Assembly: GCA_020349865.1 (NCBI GenBank)
Contig: CP070700.1
Location: 1,017,468-1,025,422, forward strand
Length of the DNA: 7,955 nucleotides
Direction of reading: 5' to 3'
Source: Desulfobacteraceae bacterium
GTDB taxonomy: Bacteria > Desulfobacterota > DSM-4660 > Desulfatiglandales > Desulfatiglandaceae
Position numbers and translations under genes: made by a program. Below are positions 1 through 5,657 of this stretch, one piece after another. Below the pieces are notes generated by a model. The model saw only the letters and a list, made by a program, of their open reading frames with translations. It was not told where the DNA came from and searched no databases. The first letter of the stretch is position 1, and every line of letters starts with the position of its first letter.

Positions 1-320
1 CCTCCCTTTGCACCTCCCGCCGGGATATCCGCGGCGCAGTGCTTGACGGTCATAAACAGCGCCAGGGCTTTGACTTCATCCAGTGTAAGGTCCGGTCGAA
101 TCCGTGTGCCGTTTCTGCAAGGCCCGAGCGCATCACAGTAGTGAACCCTGTATGCCTGAAAAACCTCAAAGGAACCATCATCCAGTTTGAGTGGAATGCG
201 AAACTGCATGATTCTTTTCGGAGCCTGAAGAACTTCAAGCACCCTGAAGTCAATGTTTCCCAATTCTCCAGCCCTGTTGAGCGTATTTAAGGCAACCTGA
301 AATACGTTGTCCTGATCCAT
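1..320 (-). CDS. Glu/Leu/Phe/Val dehydrogenase family protein, N-terminal part (runs off left edge)
   Basis: Only the first 106 codons are present; the 3' end lies beyond base 1. Reading left from ATG at 320 gives the N-terminal dimerisation/substrate domain of amino acid dehydrogenases that oxidatively deaminate an amino acid to a 2-oxo acid with NAD(P). Seen: FQAYRVHYCDALGP (54-67), LTLDEVKALALFMTVK (78-93) and IPAGGAKGG at the truncation. By motif, K93 and K105 match the substrate-carboxylate lysine and the catalytic lysine of glutamate dehydrogenase. The usual KGGIRFHP segment is changed to RNGTRIRP (69-76), so the first substrate lysine is Arg69, and the usual QHN before it reads HYC. 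An AAAGGA ribosome site precedes ATG, and the gap after the upstream U32-like gene is 28 bases, so it is the fourth gene of the iclR-led operon. Family is confident; substrate is unknown and may not be glutamate. Confidence 0.9.
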   Translation of the reverse strand, partial: MDQDNVFQVALNTLNRAGELGNIDFRVLEVLQAPKRIMQFRIPLKLDDGSFEVFQAYRVHYCDALGPCRNGTRIRPDLTLDEVKALALFMTVKHCAADIPAGGAKG

Positions 321-348
321 ACCGAATTCCTTTATCTTAAAATGAAAG

Positions 349-1299
349 CTATTTTGGCACAGGAAGAACAAGATCTTTTGCGCCTTTTTCCGATGCCTTC
401 AGTTCCGGCGCATGTCGCTGCATGAGTTCCTGAACCACTGATGCGATTTTAATTTTTTGTCGAACCAGGTCTCGGTGAAACCCTTCAAAGGCCCACGGTT
501 TATAGATGTCACCTTCCGAAGTCCCGGGTTCGATTTTGAAATAACAAGGAGAAGCAATGCGGGCAATCTCGGGAGCTTCGTAGGCCCTGAACATCCCACC
601 AAAAGCGTCAACAATGATCAGGTATATGTCCAAAGGAATATCCACCGCTTTACGAATGCTTGCCAGGATGGGAAGTGAGACATCAGACAATGGATTCATG
701 GAATTGACACCCATCGATTCCACGACTTTTGCTCCAGCTGGGCTGCAATATCCGCCGAAGACGGAAAACTTGAAGATAGTCTCCTGAGGTATGAATCCTT
801 CCTGTCTCATTTTATTGATAATAAACAGGACGCCTTCGTCATAGACTAGAAAGCCCCTGAATCCCGCCTCGATGTTCCGCATCATGTCTGCAATATGATA
901 TGAAATATTATCAGAACCTCTTAGCCTGAAACCTTGCATCATTCCTTCGGGCGTCGCGGACTCTTTTGATCCAGGGTCCCACGCCTTTCTATGGCCAACG
1001 GTCATCACGACTTCAACTTTTTCTTCATAAGCCATTTGAGCCATGGCTTTGAGTTCTTCGAAATCGCAATAGGTGGAACCACCAACAGTAGCGATAGCCC
1101 GATGAATGATTACGTTTCTTTTTTGGGCTTCGTCGACCATGGCCTCCATGGTAGAGGCCCTCTCAACACCGGCCACCTCTATGCGGTAATGTGCACCATC
1201 AGGAAAGGTCTTCTCTGAAGTCGGCAGATCATAACCGTCACGACCGGGAATTCCTTCTTTTTCCATAAAATCACGAATTCTTTTTAGAACATCTGACAT
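349..1299 (-). CDS. TIM-barrel protein of the type annotated as U32-family peptidase; function unknown
   Basis: 316 residues, no signal peptide or membrane segment, so cytoplasmic. ATG at 1299 is preceded by GAGGAG about 8 bases upstream. I recognise the overall pattern (PGRDGYDLPTSEKTFPDGAHY near 18-38, VHRAIATVGG-like segment near 65-74, GSDNISYHIADMMR near 128-141, FRGFLVYDEG near 147-156, ASPCYFKIEPG near 257-267) as a conserved group that databases usually label U32 peptidase. The alternating strand/helix pattern suits a TIM barrel. The classical U32 active-site signature (ExFxxG-[SA]-xC-x4-GxCxxS) is not visible, so proteolysis is doubtful and an enzyme acting on a small metabolite is at least as likely. 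It sits 122 bases after the panB-like gene and 28 bases before the amino acid dehydrogenase gene, which argues for a metabolic role. Coding status is sure; family assignment is from memory of conserved motifs. Confidence 0.75.
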   Translation of the reverse strand: MSDVLKRIRDFMEKEGIPGRDGYDLPTSEKTFPDGAHYRIEVAGVERASTMEAMVDEAQKRNVIIHRAIATVGGSTYCDFEELKAMAQMAYEEKVEVVMTVGHRKAWDPGSKESATPEGMMQGFRLRGSDNISYHIADMMRNIEAGFRGFLVYDEGVLFIINKMRQEGFIPQETIFKFSVFGGYCSPAGAKVVESMGVNSMNPLSDVSLPILASIRKAVDIPLDIYLIIVDAFGGMFRAYEAPEIARIASPCYFKIEPGTSEGDIYKPWAFEGFHRDLVRQKIKIASVVQELMQRHAPELKASEKGAKDLVLPVPK

Positions 1300-1333
1300 A
1301 GTTGTCTCTCCTCTTTATTCATAAACTGAATCC

Positions 1334-1363
1334 ATTATCATTTGGTAAATCTCAGTCCGTAAA
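1334..1363 (-). promoter_or_regulatory. Weak candidate internal promoter before the U32-like gene
   Basis: The 122-base gap between the panB-like stop and the U32-like start (1300-1421) is the longest inside this operon. Read leftwards it holds TTTACG (1363-1358), an 18-base spacer and GATAAT (1339-1334), a fair sigma70-like pair ending about 25 bases before the GAGGAG ribosome site. It could give extra transcription of the last two genes. The match is only moderate and no terminator-like hairpin is visible in the gap, so read-through from upstream remains the simpler view. Confidence 0.22.
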
Positions 1364-1421
1364 ACTCTCATGTTTCCACCAGCACCACACCAAATTGATT
1401 AAAGAACATCCAACGGCCGTG

Positions 1422-2276
1422 CTATTTCTGTTCCAGCACCTCCAGAAGTTTGGGGAGCTCCCCTTCGACCATCTTGTAGGTGTGCTCGTCTTTAGGAAAT
1501 TCCCCATTCCGCGCTTCTTCAACATATTTTGCGAAGGCGTTGATTGTCTTTTCAGCCAGGTTTTCATATTTCTTGACGAACTTGGGAGTAAACGCCTGGA
1601 AGATTCCTAAAACATCACTGCAGATCATCAGTTGGCCATCGGCCTCTGCCCCTGCACCGATGCTGTAAACGGGTATACTCAGTTCGTCTCGGATAATCTT
1701 ACAAACCTCCGGAGGCACAGCTTCCACCAGGAGTGAAAAGGCACCCGATCCTTCAAGAGCCTTAGCGTCCTCAATCAGTTCAACGGCCGTTTCAGCAGTT
1801 CGGCCTTGCGCTTTAAATCCACCAAGCTGTCCGGAACTCTGTGGGGTGAGTCCGATATGCCCCATGACGAGCATGCCACCATCGGCAATCGCCTTAATCT
1901 GAGGACAGACCCTCAGGCCCCCTTCAAGCTTTACAGCGTCCACATGGGCTTCCTTAAAAAAACGCCCGGCATTTCTCACTGCTTCTTCCAAGCTCACCTG
2001 ATATGAAAGAAAGGGCATGTCCCCAATAACGAAGGTATTGGGGGCTCCACGTCGAACCGCTTCAGAGTGATAGATGCACTGGTCCATAGTAACAGGGATG
2101 GTACCCTCATAACCGTACACGCACATCCCTAGTGAATCACCCACAAGGATCATATCCATTCCTGCCTGTTCAGCAAATTTAGCGGTCCAGAAATCATACG
2201 CAGTGATCCACACCAGTCTCTGGTCTGAATCCTTCATTTTCTTCAAATCAATTCGCGAAAGTTTTTTCTCGCTCAC
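1422..2276 (-). CDS. panB: 3-methyl-2-oxobutanoate hydroxymethyltransferase (PanB) family
   Basis: 284 residues, about the usual PanB length (around 265-285). PanB moves a hydroxymethyl group from 5,10-methylene-tetrahydrofolate to 2-oxoisovalerate, giving ketopantoate, the first step of pantothenate synthesis. It is cytoplasmic and Mg-dependent. Visible family motifs: TAYDFWTAKFAEQAGMD (25-41), LVGDSLGM (44-51), GDMPFLSY (85-92), AVKLEGG (114-120), VMGHIGLTPQ (137-146), VEAVPPE (184-190), IGAGAEADGQ near 212-221. Residues expected to bind Mg and substrate are present (D47, S48, D86, K116, E118, H140), as is the catalytic acid E185. The start is GTG at 2276, chosen for AAGGAG about 7 bases upstream. 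It follows the iclR-type gene by 36 bases. No panC, panD or panE lies nearby and the neighbours are amino acid/2-oxo acid genes, so a second copy with a catabolic or altered role is possible; the symbol denotes family only. Confidence 0.92.
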   Translation of the reverse strand: MSEKKLSRIDLKKMKDSDQRLVWITAYDFWTAKFAEQAGMDMILVGDSLGMCVYGYEGTIPVTMDQCIYHSEAVRRGAPNTFVIGDMPFLSYQVSLEEAVRNAGRFFKEAHVDAVKLEGGLRVCPQIKAIADGGMLVMGHIGLTPQSSGQLGGFKAQGRTAETAVELIEDAKALEGSGAFSLLVEAVPPEVCKIIRDELSIPVYSIGAGAEADGQLMICSDVLGIFQAFTPKFVKKYENLAEKTINAFAKYVEEARNGEFPKDEHTYKMVEGELPKLLEVLEQK

Positions 2277-2312
2277 TTTTCTCTCCTTTTTGGGGCATAC
2301 CTCAAATCTCTT

Positions 2313-3122
2313 TTAATCTTGCCCCTGGACTTCACCATATTTCTTGTCGTGACCAGGCTCTCCAAGGTATGCGGAAAGCCTTGCGCACGTCCTTCTGACC
2401 TTTTTCTGCATACGCTCTATAACCTCATTGGTCATTCGTGTTGCGGGTCCTGCTATGCTTATTGCATAGGAGGGAAAACCCGTATAATCAAAAACAGGTG
2501 CCGAGACACAGCGAAGTCCTATGGCAAGCTCCTCATTATCAATCGCAACCCCCCTTTTCTGTATCTTTTCAAGTTCTTCGTTGAGTCCTTCCCTTGTTGT
2601 GATGGTATTGGGCGTAAATGGCACCAGCTTCACCCGCTGCAGAAAAGCCTCTCTCTCCTCCTGGGGAAGGAATGCGAGTATGGCCTTCCCCAATCCGGTA
2701 CAATAGGCGGGTACTCGTGACCAAATTACCGGATCTATGCGAAGAATCTCTTGACTCTCGATCTTGTCCAGATGAACGATGCGCTCGCCGTCCCAAAACC
2801 CGAGATTTATTGTCTCATTGAAAGTCGATGCAAGCTCTTGCATAAAAGGACGAGCAACTCGGCGGATTTTTAGGCGGTTTGCCACTTTTGTCCCGAGTTC
2901 CATGACTTTGAAGGTCAACCGATAGCGTGAGTCTTGGTTTTTTTCCACATAGCCTAGTTCCCTAAGTGTCGAGAGGAAGCGGTGGCTTCCGGTGCGGTTG
3001 AACCCCAAAAGCTCAGCCACTTTCGTAACAGTCAACTCCTCCTTTTCAGCAAGGAGTTCCAAGACCTTAAAGCCTTTTTCAAGTGAACTGATGTGGAAAT
3101 ACTTTTTCTTGGAATTTTTCAT
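2313..3122 (-). CDS. IclR-family transcriptional regulator
   Basis: 269 residues from ATG at 3122, the usual IclR length (250-280). The N-terminal winged helix covers about residues 8-62, with the helix-turn-helix near 30-53 (LTVTKVAELLGFNRTGSHRF) followed by the wing (GYVEKNQDSRYRLT). The C-terminal effector domain (about 75-255) shows typical segments AYCTGLGKAILAFL, GVAIDNEELAIGLRCVSAPVFD and AISIAGP. Such proteins bind small acids and act as repressors or activators of nearby catabolic genes. The frame stays open to 3245, adding 41 residues, but that extension covers a TATAAT box and palindromes, is unlike the family's N-terminus, and GGAAGG lies 10 bases before ATG 3122, so the shorter start is preferred. 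It is the first gene of the leftward operon and probably controls it, itself and possibly the divergent genes. The C-terminal tail after residue 255 is charged and unremarkable. Confidence 0.92.
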   Translation of the reverse strand: MKNSKKKYFHISSLEKGFKVLELLAEKEELTVTKVAELLGFNRTGSHRFLSTLRELGYVEKNQDSRYRLTFKVMELGTKVANRLKIRRVARPFMQELASTFNETINLGFWDGERIVHLDKIESQEILRIDPVIWSRVPAYCTGLGKAILAFLPQEEREAFLQRVKLVPFTPNTITTREGLNEELEKIQKRGVAIDNEELAIGLRCVSAPVFDYTGFPSYAISIAGPATRMTNEVIERMQKKVRRTCARLSAYLGEPGHDKKYGEVQGQD

Positions 3123-3134
3123 TGAACCTAAACC

Positions 3135-3150
3135 TTCCCGTGCTCGGGAA
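3135..3150 (-). promoter_or_regulatory. Palindrome/hairpin overlapping the iclR-type ribosome site
   Basis: TTCCCGTGCTCGGGAA is a perfect inverted repeat with 6-base arms and a 4-base centre. On the leftward transcript it would form a GC-rich hairpin whose 3' arm runs into the GGAAGG ribosome site, 10 bases before ATG 3122. It could be a translational control hairpin or, as DNA, an operator for the IclR-type protein; IclR-family sites are often imperfect palindromes of similar length. The repeat is seen directly; its role is inferred. Confidence 0.35.
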
Positions 3151-3189
3151 ACCCTCAAGGAAAAATGGGCTATTAGTCGATCTAACTGG

Positions 3190-3203
3190 GATAATTGATT
3201 ATC
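3190..3203 (-). promoter_or_regulatory. Candidate operator palindrome downstream of the iclR-type promoter
   Basis: GATAATTGATTATC is a perfect inverted repeat (GATAAT, centre TG, ATTATC). It lies roughly 10-25 bases downstream of the start point expected from the TATAAT at 3227-3222, a position where a bound repressor would block transcription, as in autorepression by IclR-family proteins. AT-rich DNA makes chance palindromes easier, so the operator role is tentative. Confidence 0.33.
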
Positions 3204-3221
3204 AAATTTATAGTGGCGTTC

Positions 3222-3227
3222 ATTATA
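3222..3227 (-). promoter_or_regulatory. Consensus -10 box (TATAAT) for the leftward operon
   Basis: Reading leftwards, a perfect TATAAT occupies 3227-3222, about 100 bases before the iclR-type ATG. No good -35 lies 16-18 bases upstream (the hexamer there is close to ACGTAA), so an activator may be needed or the match may be fortuitous. It lies inside the longer possible open frame of the regulator, which supports the shorter start. Confidence 0.4.
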
Positions 3228-3255
3228 CGTGACAAGCGAACACATTACGTTACAA
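3226..3255. repeat. Two direct repeats TACGTnACAA spaced 20 bases
   Basis: TACGTGACAA (3226-3235) and TACGTTACAA (3246-3255) agree at 9 of 10 positions and start exactly 20 bases apart, about two helical turns, so the copies face the same side of the DNA. The first overlaps the TATAAT box and the second covers the region where its -35 would be. A looser copy, TACATGACAT, is at 3352-3361. Same-face direct repeats over a promoter fit a dimeric or tetrameric regulator, and some IclR-family members such as PcaU use 10-base repeats. Binding is inferred. Confidence 0.35.
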
Positions 3256-3281
3256 ACAACCTATGACAGACCTTCCATCAT

Positions 3282-3310
3282 TGTCAAGCATTTTTTTTAA
3301 TTTTTTTTAA
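3282..3310 (-). promoter_or_regulatory. Consensus -35 (TTGACA) with phased A-tracts upstream
   Basis: Read leftwards, TTGACA occupies 3287-3282 and is directly preceded by two exact tandem copies of a 10-mer (TTTTTTTTAA on the + strand, 3291-3300 and 3301-3310). Ten-base phasing of A-tracts gives intrinsic curvature, and the position just upstream of a -35 is that of an UP element. The hexamers 16-18 bases downstream are poor -10 boxes (CATAGG, TAGGTT), so this would be an activator-dependent or second promoter for the leftward operon. Confidence 0.33.
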
Positions 3311-3490
3311 TTCTACCTCTAACTCATTGAAATCCAAAAATGAATTTATCGTACATGACATATTAGTGGGTACATTGGAAGCCGGAAAACATGATCATAC
3401 ATGAAAGCACATTTAATCCTCTATTTCTAGGCGAGCTACTACCCAAGATACAGCTAACAATAGAGAACCGCAGGTTTTTGAAGTCCATGA

Positions 3491-3613
3491 TGTCGTTGGT
3501 GTAGGCGCCCCAACTACTTCGCGGAGCGCCTTATGAAGGCTAGGCCGTTTAAAGACCGAGAAATGGACAAGCGATATGCTGAGGCCTTGCGTAAGGCAGG
3601 ATTACCGGACTGA
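3491..3613 (+). pseudogene. Short coding remnant, C-terminus-like
   Basis: An open stretch ends at TGA 3611-3613 and reads APNYFAERLMKARPFKD then REMDKRYAEALRKAGLPD. The pattern PFKD, about 10 residues, then ALRKAGLP before the stop resembles the last residues of TPR-containing class III adenylate cyclase proteins, though this is memory of a motif only. In-frame TGA at 3488 closes the frame upstream, and another frame (PQVFEVHDVVGVGAP, 3468-3512) continues back from it, as if a frameshift had occurred. The patch is more GC-rich than its flanks. No ribosome site is obvious before ATG 3533. Best read as a decayed gene end; chance cannot be excluded. Confidence 0.3.
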
Positions 3614-3876
3614 GAGATAGTCGACTGCAAGGAAACCCAATAGGATACTACCACTGTGCCAAGAAAGGTTACCATGAAGGGATTGCTTTCTTCCTTCTCT
3701 CTTTCATTTCATAGCTTGCCATAACCATAATTTTAAGGTTAATCTACTATGATATTATGATATGCAAATGTGTCTATGATCATTAATACGAATTTATCCC
3801 TTGATGACAGACTTCATTGGTTAGGAGCTTTTTTGTGAACCTACCACACTACCGCCGAAGGCAGGATTGCATATTG

Positions 3877-3889
3877 ATCGCTAAGCGAT
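3877..3889 (+). promoter_or_regulatory. Palindrome upstream of the rightward operon
   Basis: ATCGCT-A-AGCGAT is a perfect inverted repeat with 6-base arms and a single central base, ending 45 bases before ATG 3935. Its place between the presumed promoter region and the first rightward gene suits an operator. The arms are too close for an RNA hairpin of full length. No matching copy was seen near the iclR-type promoter. Confidence 0.28.
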
Positions 3890-3934
3890 TTCACAACTTA
3901 TGGATTATTGCGTGAAGGTAACAGGAACAAAGAC

Positions 3935-4879
3935 ATGAAAAAAAATAGACTTCTAATTCTAAGCAGGGATTCAACACTGTATGCTGAGGTAATTAAAAGA
4001 CTTGATTTTACTGATCTTGAGCTCAATGCTTGCGATTCTATTGACGCGGCCAAAAAACGTATTGAACATTGCAATATTATTCTTGGGGAACCAACTCGCA
4101 TTGCACCGATTTTAAAAGGCGCAAAAAGATTGCAATGGGTACAATCCGCATTTGCAGGCGTGGAAGCTCTCCTTGGGCCTGGTAAACGAACTGATTATGT
4201 CCTTACCGGTGTGAAGGACGTATTCGGACCTCTTATGAGTGAATATGTTTTTGCCTATATTCTCGCCCTGGAAAGGCATATTTTCGAGGTTTACGAGAAT
4301 CAAAAGGAGAGGGTCTGGAAAAAAATACCGTATAAAAGTCTTCAGGGTAAACTTATTGGTATTTGCGGCCTCGGTTCTATTGGCCGACATATCGCCCAAA
4401 CAGCAAAGCATTTTGAAATGAAGGTCTGGGGTTTTAAGCGCTCGTATGAAGAGGTACCCGAAGTAGATCGCGTTTTTACTGCACGGGACTTCACAGCATT
4501 TCTGTCGAATCCTGATTACATTGTGCTCACACTACCCAGTACTCCTGAAACCTTACATTTGATTGATTATGACGCCTTTAATGCCATGAAGAGATCCGCC
4601 ATACTGATCAGTATAGGCAGGGGAAATGTTGTCTCGGAGAGCTCACTGGCTCGGGCATTGGAGGCAAAGCTCATTCGCGGAGCTGTGTTAGACGTGTTTG
4701 AAGAGGAACCGCTTCTTGAAGCGAGTCCTCTTTGGGCATTACCGAATGTCCTCATTACTCCCCATAATTCAGGTTTCAGTTTTCCGAAGAATGTTGTTAA
4801 GATTTTTGCAGAGAATTATCGGCGGTTTGTTAAAAAAAAGCCGCTTAAACATAGTGTTGATTTTAGCAGGGGTTATTAG
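3935..4879 (+). CDS. D-isomer-specific 2-hydroxyacid dehydrogenase
   Basis: 314 residues from ATG 3935, typical for the family (310-340). It reversibly reduces 2-oxo acids to D-2-hydroxy acids with NAD(P)H in the cytoplasm. Seen: nucleotide-binding GLGSIG at 145-150 within a Rossmann domain of about 95-280; catalytic Arg229 in ISIGRGN, Glu258 in DVFEEEP, and His277 in ITPHNSG. The catalytic triad R-E-H is complete. The layout is like the glyoxylate/hydroxypyruvate reductase and phosphoglycerate dehydrogenase relatives, without an ACT domain; the substrate cannot be told. A TTG at 3908 would add nine residues, but AGGA eight bases before ATG 3935 favours the shorter form. It is first of the rightward genes, 65 bases before lepB. 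G+C seems lower than in the AOR gene downstream, so the two may have come together from different sources. Confidence 0.92.
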   Translation: MKKNRLLILSRDSTLYAEVIKRLDFTDLELNACDSIDAAKKRIEHCNIILGEPTRIAPILKGAKRLQWVQSAFAGVEALLGPGKRTDYVLTGVKDVFGPLMSEYVFAYILALERHIFEVYENQKERVWKKIPYKSLQGKLIGICGLGSIGRHIAQTAKHFEMKVWGFKRSYEEVPEVDRVFTARDFTAFLSNPDYIVLTLPSTPETLHLIDYDAFNAMKRSAILISIGRGNVVSESSLARALEAKLIRGAVLDVFEEEPLLEASPLWALPNVLITPHNSGFSFPKNVVKIFAENYRRFVKKKPLKHSVDFSRGY

Positions 4880-4889
4880 TAAAAGATCA

Positions 4890-4903
4890 ATGCCAACGGG
4901 CAT
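4890..4903 (+). other. Small hairpin between the dehydrogenase and lepB
   Basis: ATGCC-AACG-GGCAT forms a 5-base stem with a 4-base loop just after the dehydrogenase stop. The bases after it (GACTTTGATTTTCTC) are T-rich but not a clean T-tract, so a strong intrinsic terminator is unlikely. It could be a weak attenuator or a 3'-end stabilising hairpin that lets the lepB-AOR-ferredoxin part be expressed at a different level. Confidence 0.22.
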
Positions 4904-4944
4904 GACTTTGATTTTCTCTTGAGGAAGGTTTTGAGGAGAGACAT

Positions 4945-5643
4945 ATGTTAAATAAATGGAAGAAGAAATTATCACTGTTTTGGCGCGGATGGGGCTGTAG
5001 TATTGTTATTGCCCTGTTGATCGCAACATCATTTAAGTCGGCAATAGCCGATTGGAATGATGTGCCTACAGGATCTATGAAACCGACCATTTTGGAAGGG
5101 GACCGCATTTTTGTGAACAAACTGGCTTATGATCTAAAACTTCCTTACACCACTTTGCGGCTGGCGTACTGGGATGATCCGAAACGGGGAGACATCGTTG
5201 TCTTCTTTTCACCCGCAGATGGTAAGCGTTTGGTAAAACGCGTTGTGGGTGTTCCGGGGGACGCGATCGCAATGCTCAACAACCAGCTTTTCATCAATGG
5301 GAAAGCCGCGGAGTATGAGACACTTGACCAAACTGTTATTAGCCAAATCGCACCTCATGAACAATGGAATCATCTCTTTTTTAGTGAAACCATTGCGGGC
5401 CAAAGCCATCCGGTGATGACTACGCCCAAGAGCCCATCCCTTCGCTCATTTTCTCCGGTGATCGTTCCAGAGAAACATTATTTTTTAATGGGTGACAATC
5501 GAGATAACAGCGCGGATTCCCGGTTTTTTGGATTTGTTAAGCGCAAACAGATCGTGGGTCATGCCACGGCCGTGGTGATATCACTGAAACCTGATGAGTA
5601 TTATCTTCCCCGCTGGGACCGTTTCTTTCAGAAATTACTGTAG
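4945..5643 (+). CDS. lepB: Signal peptidase I
   Basis: 232 residues. Type I signal peptidase cleaves signal peptides of exported proteins on the outer face of the inner membrane using a Ser/Lys dyad. Seen: one N-terminal membrane segment at about 16-30 after a Lys-rich start; nucleophile Ser44 in PTGSMKPTI; general base Lys98 in RLVKRVVGVPGD; and the family box GDNRDNSADSR at 183-193. All catalytic elements are intact, so it should be active. It has only one membrane segment, unlike the two of E. coli LepB, and is shorter, as in many other bacteria. ATG 4945 has GAGGAG seven bases upstream. It sits 65 bases after the 2-hydroxyacid dehydrogenase and 14 before AOR. None of the visible neighbours carries a signal peptide, so its place here has no obvious reason; it may be a second copy or a neighbour by chance. 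Confidence 0.95.
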   Translation: MLNKWKKKLSLFWRGWGCSIVIALLIATSFKSAIADWNDVPTGSMKPTILEGDRIFVNKLAYDLKLPYTTLRLAYWDDPKRGDIVVFFSPADGKRLVKRVVGVPGDAIAMLNNQLFINGKAAEYETLDQTVISQIAPHEQWNHLFFSETIAGQSHPVMTTPKSPSLRSFSPVIVPEKHYFLMGDNRDNSADSRFFGFVKRKQIVGHATAVVISLKPDEYYLPRWDRFFQKLL

Positions 5644-5657
5644 GTCTTGCGCCCAAG

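Larger units (their letters stand above)
3123..3934. other. Long divergent intergenic region (about 810 bases)
   Basis: No intact gene is visible on either strand. From right of the iclR start it holds a leader hairpin, a palindrome, a TATAAT box, 20-base-spaced direct repeats, a TTGACA box and phased T-tracts (3135-3310), then AT-rich DNA, a more GC-rich patch with a short coding remnant (3491-3613), then AT-rich DNA again with a tandem 8-mer (ATGATATT ATGATATG, 3749-3764), and a 13-base palindrome near the rightward gene. I found no convincing -35/-10 pair for the rightward operon; TATGAT boxes at 3748 and 3775 lack a good -35. The length is unusual for a compact bacterial genome and suggests loss of a gene or complex regulation. 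Confidence 0.7.

Noticed and set aside
39..290. Rightward open frame of 83 codons at the left edge
   Set aside because: It is the opposite-strand shadow of the amino acid dehydrogenase, which has clear family motifs.
2319..2720. Rightward open frame of 133 codons opposite the regulator gene
   Set aside because: Lies wholly antisense to the IclR effector domain and shows no recognisable protein features.
3123..3245. N-terminal 41-residue extension of the IclR-type protein
   Set aside because: Not like family N-termini, covers promoter-like DNA, and a normal start with a ribosome site exists at 3122.
3263..3812. 9-mer ATGACAGAC repeated at 3263-3271 and 3804-3812, near both divergent transcripts
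   Set aside because: A 9-base match within about 700 bases is expected by chance roughly once, so it is not evidence of a shared operator on its own.
3908..3934. TTG start adding nine residues to the 2-hydroxyacid dehydrogenase
   Set aside because: ATG 3935 has AGGA at good spacing and fits family length better.
4880..4944. Possible intrinsic terminator between the dehydrogenase and lepB
   Set aside because: The stem is only five base pairs and is not followed by a clean T-run, so it is recorded only as a weak hairpin.
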